From Bifidobacterium mizhiense (GTDB lineage: Bacteria; Actinomycetota; Actinomycetes; Actinomycetales; Bifidobacteriaceae), in contig NZ_BPWE01000001.1 of NCBI RefSeq assembly GCF_020884755.1, forward strand, positions 558,001 through 622,000: a stretch of 64,000 bases of DNA, in the 5' to 3' direction. Each line of letters opens with the position of its first letter. Positions within the stretch are counted from its first letter, which is position 1. Shown here one piece after another: positions 7,406-16,396 of this stretch. Under the pieces are notes generated by a model, which worked only from the letters and a program-made list of their open reading frames with translations, made no database searches and was not told where the DNA came from. The translations under genes were made by a program, and so were the position numbers.

Positions 7406-10400
7406 TTAACGCGCCTGCTGGTAGATATCGGCAAGGCGGGCGACGATCCTGTCGGCTTCTTTGTCAGGGTTGACAAAGGCCGAAACGCTCCAGACGGTCA
7501 TGACCGACCATCCGAGATACTGCAGGTCCTCGGTGGTGAACCGGTGACGTTCCCGGGTGGACTGGGTATGCATGAACTCGGCGTCGTCTGTCAGCACCGC
7601 CAAAGCATAGGGCTTGTTCTTGAGCCCGACCACCAGCGGAATTCTGGGCGCCTGGTCGTATCCGTAATCCAGAGCTACATCCAGCCCCCGGGTCCGCAGC
7701 CGCTGGGCCAGATCCCGGAAGAGCACATTGGTGGACTGCTCGGCCTGCTCGGGTCGGACCGGTTCCGCATCAGGGTGCTCAGCCCAGGTCAGCAGATCCT
7801 TGAGCAGACGCGGCCCGGGCTGGTGAAGGCGGTCGTCCTCCAGATCCTCCGCGGAAAATGCCGCGACGATGTCCAGATTCCGATCCGGCAGAACAAGCGC
7901 ATCCAGCAGCATACCCTTGCCCCCTTCGCCTTCCAGATCGCCGAACTGCTGCAGGAGACGGCCGTGAGTGGTCTTGGCGAAGCCCAGAGTGAGGATTACA
8001 TCCGTGGCTCGAGCACCACAGACCTCGTCAATGCCGACGATGCGTACATGCCGCAGGAACTTGGCAAAAACCCTGTCCTTGGCTGCTGCCGATTTGAGTT
8101 CGGCGCCCAGCCGGGAGCGATGGGTTGCCGACAGGGTGACCACAGTCAGCAGATAACTATTCGGCACCAGGGAGAAGGATCCTGCCCTGCGCTTGAGCAT
8201 GTCGACAACGGCAGCGACCTCCTGTTGACTGGACTCGACCAGACCGGTGGCCATGACCGGGACGCCAGCGCCCTCCACCCTGGTCAGCGTCACCCTGCCA
8301 GGTTCCCGACAATCGGGGACAGGTGCCGACAGATCCCCATAGCCGTGATCCTTCAGGAAGGCGTCCAACCGAGTCGAGCGGCGTGAGGGGCGGGCTTTGA
8401 CGGTGACTGGGACCAGATGGTCGATCAATTGCAAAAGGCCATCCGAAGTGATGGTAGGCCGGTGGGCGATGACCGCCACCTGCCGGGCCCGAGCCAGCAC
8501 AGTCAGCACCTGGATGGAGGGCATATGGGCCCCGGCATCGATGATGACCGTGTCGGCCAGCTGTGTCGGATTGGTCCTCGTTGCCAGCGTGGCCGGAGTC
8601 GCGATGATGATGGGCTTGGCCGCCGACAGTATGCCAGGGTGGGCCTGTTGGAAGACCGCAAGGGAGGCACCGGGGTTTCCGGCCAGCATGGTGTGCAGCT
8701 GATTGGCCTCCTGGGTGCGCGAGAAGAGCAGCTCGGAAAGACGCTTTTCGCTCTCCTGGGCAACCATGGGCCCTACGCTGGCCACATGCTGGGCATCCAC
8801 CTGGCTGAAACGGTCGGCTGCGTTGGACAGGGCGGAACCATCCTGGTTGGAGATGATCTGCGAGGAGCGCATGATGTCGTCGAAGACCGTGGTCCACCAG
8901 GCCAGTTGCAGCTCGGCCCGTACCGCCTTGCCTTCAACCTGACGGTTGCGCAGGTCCTGGACCAGGTCCTGCAGCCCTGCCTCGCTGAATTCACCCTCCA
9001 AAGCGCAGCGCTCAGGCAAGGTATCCAAGGCTGTATGGTCGTCAAAGAGCGCCTTGAGCCGCTCCTCCACCTTGTTGAAGTCCATGGTCTCCAGATCGCC
9101 GCCTGCCGGAGTCGAGTCCAGGACGGTGTCAAGAGCTGTCATGTCGCGGATCAGGGATTCCTGCGTGTCGATGATGACGTCCAGTTTGGGCGGCAGGACC
9201 GGCCAGCCGCCGTGGGGGACGAAGGTCCGCCACTGCTCGGCCTGCTTGGAGACCACCACCAGCGACTCATGCAGATCCTCGACCTGGGCGCCGGGCCTGA
9301 GCAGGCTCTTGGCCTCCTTGACCAGACGTCTACGTTCCCAGAATCCCAGATTGGTGCCATTGGCCTTGCGATCGGCCTTGGACTTGGTGGCCTCGATCAT
9401 GGCGGGGATGTCACGCTCGAAGATGGAAGGCTGGAAGACATCCAGAACCCGTCGCAGGTTCTTGAGGACCACCACCTGCCGCCCCCAATCCTTGACGGTA
9501 GCCGGCACAGGGAATCCACAGGTCTCTACAGTGGATTTGACCTGCTCACGGGTGTCCGGCAGAAGCCGCTGCAGAAGACGGACCACGCGGGAGTAAGCGT
9601 CCACAGCCTCGTTCTCGCTGACCAGGGTGGCGCCGTACCAGGGGGTGTCCTGGGGGCCGATGACGAATTCGCCCAGCTCAGCAGCCCTCTCCAGCTTGTC
9701 CGCCCACGTATCCAACTCGGGCTGCAGGTTGTGGGCCGTGGCCGCGCCCAGACGGACACGGGTGGCAGGATGCGTAGGCATATTGGCGATGTTGGCCAGA
9801 TTCTGAATGGTCTGGTAGGCCGAAACCCCCCAGCTGGAATCCACCCCATGCAGATCGCCCAGGTAGCGGGTCAGTCGGGAGCGGACACCCACAAGCTCGT
9901 CAGCCACCTGATCAAAATGCTCGCTGGACTTGCCGGGTTTGAACCCCACTGCATCGATCAATCGTTGGTCCAGGATCCTGCCCAGTTGGTCGTCAGTCAG
10001 ATCAAGGGCCATGTCAGCCATCCCAGCGGCATCCAAACGATGCTGGAAACGCCGCTTCTCCTCCACCACGCAGGGCACATAGAGCACGGTCCTGCCGGCG
10101 GTGACGCAGCGCGAGGCGATGGCCAGGGCATCATCGGCGCTGTGACGGCCGGTCTGCTCATCCACAAGCACGCTGTGCCCGGTCGCCACCAGCTGGGCGG
10201 CATAACGGACCCGGTTGTCCACATCTCCAGCCTCAAACTCGCTGTGAGGGTCAGCATCGAAGGGGCTGTAGTCGGGCACTGGTCCGCCCTTGAGCCGCTC
10301 GGAGGCCGCCTGGTCGCCAGCTAGGGCATCGAGCAAATCGTTGCCGGTGGATCCAGCGGTCATCCGGTCCAGAATCCGCAGGCTTTCGCCCAGCAGCTGG

Positions 10401-11125
10401 GCCGATGGCTCGATAAAGCACCCCAGAACAATTTTCCGCTCAATGGTGAAGTCGCTGATATGCGGCGTGATCAGGGCCGTCATGTCCTTGAAAAGCGACG
10501 AGGTTTCAGGGGTGCCGCCCTGATAATGGGAGGCGGAAAACAGACGATCCGGATCCAGGGTGATACCCCGCTCGCGCATGGCCGAGATCAAAGCAGGATT
10601 AAGATCCACCTTGCCTGTGAATCTGATGGAGGCCCTGGAGGCCCCCTGTGTGCTCTCATCGATGCGCACGGGATAGAGCAGTACGGGCATGTCACGCCCC
10701 TGCCAGGCAGCCACCCCCACCACCATGGAGAGCTGGGCGAAACCGCTGGCACGCTCCTTGGCGGCCTGATCATCCAGAACCCGCTCCATGCGACGGTGGG
10801 CCGCACGCAGCATGCCGCGATCCCGGAAAAGCGCATCCAGATGAACCTGGCCGCTGGCGAAAAGCTGGGCAATCCCGGAAGGATGCGCGTGCGTCAGATC
10901 CATCTGAGCGGCCAGCTGCGACACATTCTCCAAGGGAGTCAGTCCCACCTGGTTCTGATAGTCCTGGCGCCATCCCCGGATTCGCTCCAGGGGAGTCAAC
11001 GGAGCCTTGACCTCTTCTGCCGCACGCTCGGAGGAGGACCCAGCCGTTGATGCCTGTGCATCAGCCCGTTTGTCCTCTTCCGATCCACCGGTGCTCATTA
11101 CCGTCTCGCTCATCCGTCCACTCAC
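7406..11125 (-). CDS. Degenerate SF1 helicase/nuclease-like protein (pseudo-helicase)
   Basis: A 1239-residue protein laid out like DUF4011-type superfamily 1 helicases with a C-terminal REase-like domain. The ATP-binding loop position (about residue 318) reads SVLVDEQTGRHSADDA instead of GPPGTGKS/T. The Walker B position (about residue 860) reads TVIIDAGAHMPS instead of DEAS. The C-terminal nuclease-like fold (GLDVALDYGY...LQYLGWSVMTVWS, last 100 residues) lacks the usual acidic Asp...Glu-x-Asp signature. The long open frame, free of stops, argues for selection on a non-catalytic role. It starts at a GTG overlapping the FHA gene stop (GTGA), so the two are co-translated and may form one complex. 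The family assignment is by pattern, not search. Confidence 0.7.
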   Translation of the reverse strand: MSGRMSETVMSTGGSEEDKRADAQASTAGSSSERAAEEVKAPLTPLERIRGWRQDYQNQVGLTPLENVSQLAAQMDLTHAHPSGIAQLFASGQVHLDALFRDRGMLRAAHRRMERVLDDQAAKERASGFAQLSMVVGVAAWQGRDMPVLLYPVRIDESTQGASRASIRFTGKVDLNPALISAMRERGITLDPDRLFSASHYQGGTPETSSLFKDMTALITPHISDFTIERKIVLGCFIEPSAQLLGESLRILDRMTAGSTGNDLLDALAGDQAASERLKGGPVPDYSPFDADPHSEFEAGDVDNRVRYAAQLVATGHSVLVDEQTGRHSADDALAIASRCVTAGRTVLYVPCVVEEKRRFQHRLDAAGMADMALDLTDDQLGRILDQRLIDAVGFKPGKSSEHFDQVADELVGVRSRLTRYLGDLHGVDSSWGVSAYQTIQNLANIANMPTHPATRVRLGAATAHNLQPELDTWADKLERAAELGEFVIGPQDTPWYGATLVSENEAVDAYSRVVRLLQRLLPDTREQVKSTVETCGFPVPATVKDWGRQVVVLKNLRRVLDVFQPSIFERDIPAMIEATKSKADRKANGTNLGFWERRRLVKEAKSLLRPGAQVEDLHESLVVVSKQAEQWRTFVPHGGWPVLPPKLDVIIDTQESLIRDMTALDTVLDSTPAGGDLETMDFNKVEERLKALFDDHTALDTLPERCALEGEFSEAGLQDLVQDLRNRQVEGKAVRAELQLAWWTTVFDDIMRSSQIISNQDGSALSNAADRFSQVDAQHVASVGPMVAQESEKRLSELLFSRTQEANQLHTMLAGNPGASLAVFQQAHPGILSAAKPIIIATPATLATRTNPTQLADTVIIDAGAHMPSIQVLTVLARARQVAVIAHRPTITSDGLLQLIDHLVPVTVKARPSRRSTRLDAFLKDHGYGDLSAPVPDCREPGRVTLTRVEGAGVPVMATGLVESSQQEVAAVVDMLKRRAGSFSLVPNSYLLTVVTLSATHRSRLGAELKSAAAKDRVFAKFLRHVRIVGIDEVCGARATDVILTLGFAKTTHGRLLQQFGDLEGEGGKGMLLDALVLPDRNLDIVAAFSAEDLEDDRLHQPGPRLLKDLLTWAEHPDAEPVRPEQAEQSTNVLFRDLAQRLRTRGLDVALDYGYDQAPRIPLVVGLKNKPYALAVLTDDAEFMHTQSTRERHRFTTEDLQYLGWSVMTVWSVSAFVNPDKEADRIVARLADIYQQAR

Positions 11126-12696
11126 TTCCGCACGGCGTTCAGATATTCGTGATACCCGTCATTGTTGCGCAGGGCCGCGTCGATGTCCTGGTCACCCTGA
11201 GCCTCCAACCAGGCGTACAGATCATCATAAAGGGCCGGATTCATCGCCAGGAAGGGCAGCAACTGGCGATGCTTGGCCATGGCGAACTGCAGGGCGAAAT
11301 CCCCGGTGCGTTTGGCATCATCGGAGCTCATCCCATCCACCTCGATGGCCTCCTGACCACGGTCATAGTCACCCTTGGAAACCCGCTCAAAAACGGATCC
11401 AGGCTCGAAAGCCGGCTGATACCGCTGGTCATCATCCGGCTGATCCGCTGGCTGAGGACGCCGATCCTGATCTGATTCCTTCTTGGAAAGGCGGGCCAGC
11501 TCTACGGCTCCCAGCGGAGTGAATCCCTGGCCCGTGTCCGCTTGGCTCACCCGGCCTTGCCGAGATTGACCATCTGCATGACCCCTGCGGCCAGAAGCTG
11601 CGCGATCATCGCGATGACGACGATCATCACGGGCATCGCGAGCATCCTGGTCATAGCGATCCTGATCGGGGGCCGATTCAGCGGAACGGGAACGACGAGC
11701 ATCAGCGAAAAGATCGCGATCGACCGGCTGGCTATCCTCCTCCCGAGTGCCGACCAAGGGCAGACTCTGCTCGGATTCGCGTTCCTGCCATGGCAGAGGC
11801 TGGCGGGCTTCGCCACCACGCCGGTCACCTTCGCGATCCTCGAATACTCCATCATCCGGCTGGTCGGAATAGGCTCCGCGAGGGTATGATTCCTGGCCCT
11901 CAGCCGAGCCGACATCGGCCGGCCTCCTGTCGGTCTGGCCATGCTCGGCTGAATCAGCATTGTCAGAATAACGAACTTGCTGGCCTCGGGAATCTGCTGG
12001 CTCCGGTCTTCCTGAGAAAGGTGACGACGGATTGCCCTCTGAACCGCGAGCGGCTGGGGCATTCCTGGGACGATCTGGTGAAGCGCCGCCGGCCTCTGGG
12101 GAAGAATCGGCTGTCTTGGCAGCGCCCAAGGCCATATCGTGAAGGGCAGTGACCCGGTTGCGAACCCCGTCGGCCTTGAAGATGCCAGTGGGCTCGCCGG
12201 CGCGCATGTCCAGAATGTCGTCGACGGACATTTCAGCCGCATCAGGCTCCACCATGCCCCGGGGCTGTGTGGAGTATGAGAAGAGGTCAGGCACCCGGGG
12301 CGAGGGATTGGTCGTATCCTCTTCGGGATTGTTGATGCGCACGAAGTCGACCGGGACATCACCGAACTGGAAGCGAGCCGAGCTGCTGGACAGGGGGAAG
12401 GCGGCGTCCACAGGCAGCCTGACCAGGGAGCCGTCGGACTGGATCAGATAGGAGCCGTTGGTGGAACCCATATCGCGCAGGGTGGCCAGACCGTCCTGGT
12501 CGACGGAAAAAATGGCATGTCGTTTGGACATGGATTTAGTCTGATCGGGCACCTCCAGACGGCGCCGACCGTCATCGGCCAGCGGACGCAGGGGTTTGCG
12601 GCCAATCTCGACGGTCTCGCCAGGCTTGAGCCGGGTCTCTTCCGCCCCATTGAACTTGATTATCCACACCTGCCCCGGTCGCCGATCGTCACTCAC
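11122..12696 (-). CDS. FHA-domain protein
   Basis: A 524-residue protein with an N-terminal forkhead-associated domain (about residues 25-105). The motifs VEIGRKP, SMSKRHAIFSV and LRDMGSTNGSYL give the GR, SxxH and NG phosphothreonine-binding residues. The middle (about 200-410) is charged, Asp/Arg/Ser-rich and probably disordered. The C-terminal about 90 residues (from RGQEAIEVDGMSSDDAKR through AMAKHRQLLPFLAMNPALYDDLYAWLEAQG) form a helical module with VxHPALyxDLyxWL-like wording. It likely recruits phosphorylated partners of a Ser/Thr kinase to the coupled pseudo-helicase. Confidence 0.85.
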   Translation of the reverse strand: MSDDRRPGQVWIIKFNGAEETRLKPGETVEIGRKPLRPLADDGRRRLEVPDQTKSMSKRHAIFSVDQDGLATLRDMGSTNGSYLIQSDGSLVRLPVDAAFPLSSSSARFQFGDVPVDFVRINNPEEDTTNPSPRVPDLFSYSTQPRGMVEPDAAEMSVDDILDMRAGEPTGIFKADGVRNRVTALHDMALGAAKTADSSPEAGGASPDRPRNAPAARGSEGNPSSPFSGRPEPADSRGQQVRYSDNADSAEHGQTDRRPADVGSAEGQESYPRGAYSDQPDDGVFEDREGDRRGGEARQPLPWQERESEQSLPLVGTREEDSQPVDRDLFADARRSRSAESAPDQDRYDQDARDARDDRRHRDDRAASGRRGHADGQSRQGRVSQADTGQGFTPLGAVELARLSKKESDQDRRPQPADQPDDDQRYQPAFEPGSVFERVSKGDYDRGQEAIEVDGMSSDDAKRTGDFALQFAMAKHRQLLPFLAMNPALYDDLYAWLEAQGDQDIDAALRNNDGYHEYLNAVRK

Positions 12697-13090
12697 GTTT
12701 TCGACCTCCCAAATCTGCAGCCGCCTTCACTCGGTACTACCGCCTATTCTGTCATGAAACCCAGAGATAGGATTGATTGCGTGCCGAATTACCTGATAAA
12801 GGACACATGAGAGGCTCGCAGGCATAGCGCACCTCTTGGAGCCGTCCGGATCGGGAGTATCTGCAGGTCTGATTGTGGTAAACGGCAGGCGGTTCATTGC
12901 CTGCCATGAATCAATTCAGACACTTCGATCCACTCTTGTGCGGAAAGCAAACGACTCATAATCGTTTGGTCCAAGGCCGACCCAACAGGCATACCCATCC
13001 CCCAGGGTATGGCCGGGTATGGGAAAGCCCCGGGCCGTCGGTGACGACACAGGGCTTTCCAGCATGCAAGGGCTCGGAAAGAGCCGATGA
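12697..13090. other. Intergenic region between FHA gene and rplL
   Basis: 394 bp without a credible gene. It contains a hairpin at 12884-12905 (GGCAGGC/GCCTGCC) of unknown role and the rplL-distal hairpin at 13022-13060. The promoter of the FHA gene should also lie here; I see no clear -10/-35 pair. Confidence 0.6.
13022..13060 (-). terminator. Hairpin downstream of rplL
   Basis: A 9-bp perfect stem (GGAAAGCCC with GGGCTTTCC) encloses a 21-base loop with further pairing, 31 bp after the rplL stop codon. No U-tract follows, so termination may depend on Rho or the stem may mainly protect the 3' end. Confidence 0.6.
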
Positions 13091-13471
13091 CTACTTGAGC
13101 TCGACGGTGGCGCCGGCCTCTTCCAGCTGAGCCTTGGCCTTGTCGGCGTCCTCCTTCTTGGCACCTTCCAGGACGGCCTTGGGGGCACCGTCAACCAGAG
13201 CCTTGGCGTCGGCAAGGCCCAGGTTGGTGATGGCCTTGACGGCCTTAATGACCTGGATCTTCTTGTCGCCGATGGCGGAGAGCACGACGTCGAACTCGGT
13301 CTTCTCCTCCTCAGCAGGAGCAGCAGCACCGGGGGCGGCAGCGGCCACGGCCACGGGGGCGGAGGCCTCGACGTCGAACTCGTCCTCGAACTTCTTGACG
13401 AAGTCGGACAGCTCGACCAGAGTCATTTCCTTGAACGCGTCGATGAGCTCGTCAGCGGAGAGCTTGGCCAT
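13091..13471 (-). CDS. rplL: 50S ribosomal protein L7/L12
   Basis: The dimeric stalk protein that recruits translation GTPases. 126 residues: an N-terminal dimerisation helix ([29 protein letters not shown]), an Ala-rich hinge ([17 protein letters not shown]) and the C-terminal domain ([36 protein letters not shown]...). The start is supported by GAAAGGAAG upstream. It follows rplJ by 103 bp in the conserved L10-L12 order. Confidence 0.98.
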   Translation of the reverse strand: MAKLSADELIDAFKEMTLVELSDFVKKFEDEFDVEASAPVAVAAAAPGAAAPAEEEKTEFDVVLSAIGDKKIQVIKAVKAITNLGLADAKALVDGAPKAVLEGAKKEDADKAKAQLEEAGATVELK

Positions 13472-13574
13472 AATGGCTTCCTTTCATTTGTGGCGACCGG
13501 CATTGACTGGTAGGCCGATCACCGAACATCTTTTTTTGTGTTTACCGTATGGATCCGGGCCAGTGGCCGTGGAC

Positions 13575-14096
13575 TCAGGCGGCCTTTTCCTGCTTCTCGC
13601 GCAGGGCATCGAACGTGCGCACAGCCTTGGTAGGCACAGCGACGAACAGGTTGGCGGCCTTGGACATGGTGCCCTTGAGCGCGCCGGCCATACGGGAGAG
13701 CAGAACATCGCGGGATTCCAGATCCGCGATCTTCTTCATGGCATCCGCGTCAGCAACGGCTCCATCGATGAAGCCGCCCTTGACGATCAGTGCCGGGTTG
13801 TCCTTGGCGAAATCACGCAACGTCTTGGCGGCATTGACGTAATCACCCTTGACGAAGGTGATGGCGCAGGGGCCGGCAAGCATCTCATCGAGACCCTCGA
13901 TTCCGGCCTCTTTGGCCGCAATCCGGGCTAGCGTGTTCTTCGCCACGTTGTAGGAAGTATCGCGGCCTAGCTTGTTTCGCAGATCGGCGACCTGCGGAAC
14001 ACTGAGCCCGCGGTACTCGGTGAGGATGATGGCATCGGCGTCACGGAACTTGTCCGTCAGCCTGGCGACAGCCTCTTCCTTTTCGGGCCTTTTCAT
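13575..14096 (-). CDS. rplJ: 50S ribosomal protein L10
   Basis: The stalk base protein that anchors L7/L12 dimers. 173 residues with MKRPEKEEAVARLTDKF, the IILTEYRGLSVPQVADLRNKLG motif and a C-terminal helix that binds L12. I chose the ATG at 14096; the longer open frame to 14216 runs back through the leader and its attenuator hairpin. It is probably autoregulated through that leader by L10-L12 binding. Confidence 0.97.
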   Translation of the reverse strand: MKRPEKEEAVARLTDKFRDADAIILTEYRGLSVPQVADLRNKLGRDTSYNVAKNTLARIAAKEAGIEGLDEMLAGPCAITFVKGDYVNAAKTLRDFAKDNPALIVKGGFIDGAVADADAMKKIADLESRDVLLSRMAGALKGTMSKAANLFVAVPTKAVRTFDALREKQEKAA

Positions 14097-14284
14097 GGCG
14101 TTCCTTCCTAGACAGACCTCTGGAGGGAGCCGGACGACCGAGCATGGCAGGCAAAAAGAAAGCCCTGCCGACAGGCAGAGCGGAAAACAGGCCACGAGGA
14201 CCAATCTAAAACTCAACCTGTGCTGGCTCGATCAACCGAACTTAGGAGACCCAAGGGTCCCGACCAACGGTCTTTGGTATGCAA
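14097..14284 (-). ncRNA. rplJ (L10) leader RNA
   Basis: The 190-base untranslated stretch between the promoter at 14291-14319 and rplJ is where the widespread L10(L12)4-binding leader lies in bacteria. It contains several paired segments and ends in an attenuator hairpin. I identify it by position and structure only; a covariance search was not possible. Confidence 0.6.
14150..14182 (-). terminator. Attenuator hairpin in the rplJ leader
   Basis: On the minus strand GCTCTGCC and GGCAGGGC pair around a TGTC loop (one G-U pair) and are followed directly by TTTCTTTTT. This is a complete intrinsic terminator placed about 55 bp before the rplJ start codon. It implies premature termination as the control switch for rplJ-rplL. 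Confidence 0.8.
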
Positions 14285-14290
14285 AGGGAA

Positions 14291-14319
14291 ATAGTACACA
14301 GGTCAGCTGCAGCCGTCAA
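14291..14319 (-). promoter_or_regulatory. Strong rplJ-rplL promoter
   Basis: Minus-strand TTGACG (14314-14319) and TACTAT (14291-14296) have an ideal 17-bp spacing, about 195 bp upstream of rplJ and just before the leader RNA. Confidence 0.8.
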
Positions 14320-14376
14320 GTTCGCAGGCCCATAGGTGCCAAGTTGCACGGCCGAGGGCTTCTTGCTAACCGGCGC

Positions 14377-15111
14377 TCAGAGCTCGCGCACGATGCCCAG
14401 CACCAGCCTGGCGGCCGTGTCGGCATATTCGGAGATATCGAACTCCCGGAAGACCTCATAGTCGGTGTCGGCATTGTCGCTCAGAGCGCGAATAACCAGG
14501 GCGGGCACCTTGTTGCGGGCCGCCACATGGCAGACAGCTGCCCCCTCCATCTCGACCGCATCGGCCCCGGTCTGCTCCTTGACTTCGGCAATCTTCTCAG
14601 GGCTGTCCACAAAGTAGTCACCTGTCGCAATGGTGCCGACGATGTGCTTGATCCCCATGGAGTCCAGAGTACGGCTTGCCAGATCCAGCAGGTGAGGATC
14701 CGAGTGGAACTCCTCGGTGCCGGGGGCCGACTGGGCCACCAAGCGCATATCAGTGTCCAGATACCGCAGGGTACCTCCAAGGACCACGTCGTTGATGTGC
14801 AGATCCTTGTTCAGGTTGCCCGCAATACCAGAGAAGATAACGGCCCTGGGATGGAAGGCATCGATCAAATACTGTGTGGTGGCGGCGATGTTGACAGTGC
14901 CCATGCCACCCACGGTGGCAGCCAGACGAACCGGGCCGTGTGCCCCATCAAGGGTGCCACATATGACCTTCAGGCCAGCATCACCAGCATGGGGATCCCG
15001 GTCCGCCTGCTTCAGACCTCGGCCGATCAGGGCCACTTCCTCATCCATGGCCCCGATGACGGCAACCGGCCGCCGATCTTCACCCTCCAGGGAAGCATCC
15101 GCTTCGCTCAT
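14377..15111 (-). CDS. mtnN: 5'-methylthioadenosine/S-adenosylhomocysteine nucleosidase
   Basis: Hydrolyses MTA and SAH to adenine plus the thioribosyl product, clearing inhibitors of methyl transfer and feeding autoinducer-2 synthesis. Family marks: VIGAMDEEVALI at the N-terminus (catalytic Glu), VIFSGIAGNLN, VEMEGAAVCHVA (ribose-binding Met-Glu) and IRALSDNAD (catalytic Asp). I chose the ATG at 15111, which has AAGGAG six bases upstream; a TTG at 15129 is also in frame. It is 64 bp downstream of the DAHP synthase pair on the same strand. Confidence 0.93.
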   Translation of the reverse strand: MSEADASLEGEDRRPVAVIGAMDEEVALIGRGLKQADRDPHAGDAGLKVICGTLDGAHGPVRLAATVGGMGTVNIAATTQYLIDAFHPRAVIFSGIAGNLNKDLHINDVVLGGTLRYLDTDMRLVAQSAPGTEEFHSDPHLLDLASRTLDSMGIKHIVGTIATGDYFVDSPEKIAEVKEQTGADAVEMEGAAVCHVAARNKVPALVIRALSDNADTDYEVFREFDISEYADTAARLVLGIVREL

Positions 15112-15175
15112 ACCTGACTCCTTATCCAAGATTTCACCTGCAACTGCAGCCCGACCAGACTACTGCAGGCGCAAG

Positions 15176-16396
15176 TCAACGAGCCGCGCTTCGACGACGG
15201 TCCACTGCTCCTGCCAGCTCCTCCAGCAGGTCCTGGGTATCAGGCCAGGAGATGCAACGGTCGGTGATCGAACACCCGTAGACCAGCTGGTCCAATGGGG
15301 CCGGCTTCTGATTGCCTCCACGTATGAAACTCTCCATCATCAGGCCAGTGACGCCTTCCTCACCGTCGCCTATCCGCCGGGCCAGCTCATGGACAACCTG
15401 GATCTGGCGCCGCTCGTCTTTGCCGGAATTGCCGTGGGAAGCATCGATGAGCAGTCCGTGGGCAGCCGCGCTGTCCTTAGGCATGCGCTTGCGCAGTACG
15501 GCAAGGGCTGCCCGCACTGAATCCTGATCATAGTTGGGGCCGGACTTGGAGCCGCGAAGGACCAGATGGCAGTCTGGGTTGCCCATGGTCGCCACTGCCG
15601 CAGCCTGACCCTCATGGTCTATCCCGAAGAAGGTGTGGCGCTGGGAGGCCGCGTAGCAGGAATCAATGGACACATCCACGCTGCCGTCCGTGGCGTTCTT
15701 GAAGCCGATGGGCATGGACATGCCGCTGGCCAGCTGCCGATGGACCTGGCTTTCCGTGTTCCGGGCACCAATGGCCCCCCAGCTGACCGCGTCAGAAATG
15801 TACTGCGGCGATGTAGGCTCAAGAAATTCCGTGGCCGCCGGAAGTCCGGTTTCCAGCACCCCCAGCAGAATGCGCCGTGCCAGGACCAGGCCCTTCTGGA
15901 TGTTATAGCTGCCATCCAGGTCGGGATCGTTGATCAGACCCTTCCAACCGACCGTGGTCCGAGGTTTCTCGAAGTAGACCCGCATGACGATCAGCAGCCG
16001 ATCCTTCAACCGCTCATTGACGGCCGACAGACGACGAGCATAGTCCAGTGCGGCATCGGGGTCATGGATGGAGCAGGGGCCCACAATGACCAGCAACCGG
16101 TCATCCCGCCCATGCAGGCAATCCACGATCTCCTGCCGGGAGCGGATGACCAGGTCCTTGGCCGGTCCATCCAAGGGATAACGAGTCAGCATCTGCGCGG
16201 GCGAAGGCAAACGGTCAAGCTCAAAAACTCGCCTGTTGACGATCCGGCCTATGCCTACCTCGTCCTCCCACCTGGGCACGTTTCCTGTCTGCAGGGGGTT
16301 GACACCTGCCGCCAGCGCCTTATGCACCAGTTCAACCTCGTAGGCCTTACTGGGTCGGGGCAGAGGCTCCTGCGGCTCATCCTTCATCCGGCTCAT
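15176..16396 (-). CDS. DAHP synthase, class I (second of tandem pair)
   Basis: 3-deoxy-D-arabino-heptulosonate 7-phosphate synthase joins PEP and erythrose 4-phosphate, the first shikimate pathway step. 406 residues with LLVIVGPCSIHDPDAALDYA, VMRVYFEKPRTTVGWKGLINDPDLDGS, ATEFLEPTSPQY, SWGAIGARNTESQVHRQLASG and DASHGNSGKD. These supply the PEP-binding Lys/Arg and metal-binding Cys, His, Glu and Asp residues. The N-terminal 70 residues diverge from the neighbouring paralogue, where class I enzymes carry feedback determinants. The ATG overlaps the upstream gene stop (ATGA). Confidence 0.93.
   Translation of the reverse strand: MSRMKDEPQEPLPRPSKAYEVELVHKALAAGVNPLQTGNVPRWEDEVGIGRIVNRRVFELDRLPSPAQMLTRYPLDGPAKDLVIRSRQEIVDCLHGRDDRLLVIVGPCSIHDPDAALDYARRLSAVNERLKDRLLIVMRVYFEKPRTTVGWKGLINDPDLDGSYNIQKGLVLARRILLGVLETGLPAATEFLEPTSPQYISDAVSWGAIGARNTESQVHRQLASGMSMPIGFKNATDGSVDVSIDSCYAASQRHTFFGIDHEGQAAAVATMGNPDCHLVLRGSKSGPNYDQDSVRAALAVLRKRMPKDSAAAHGLLIDASHGNSGKDERRQIQVVHELARRIGDGEEGVTGLMMESFIRGGNQKPAPLDQLVYGCSITDRCISWPDTQDLLEELAGAVDRRRSAAR

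Noticed and set aside
8417-10324. 635-codon plus-strand open frame
   Set aside because: Antisense to the pseudo-helicase gene, whose minus-strand frame is far more protein-like.
12884-12905. GGCAGGC/GCCTGCC hairpin as a terminator
   Set aside because: No U-tract on either strand and 190 bp from any gene end; role unknown.
14097-14216. Upstream extension of rplJ with a signal-peptide-like stretch
   Set aside because: It runs through the leader attenuator; L10 proteins start at the chosen Met with a good ribosome site.
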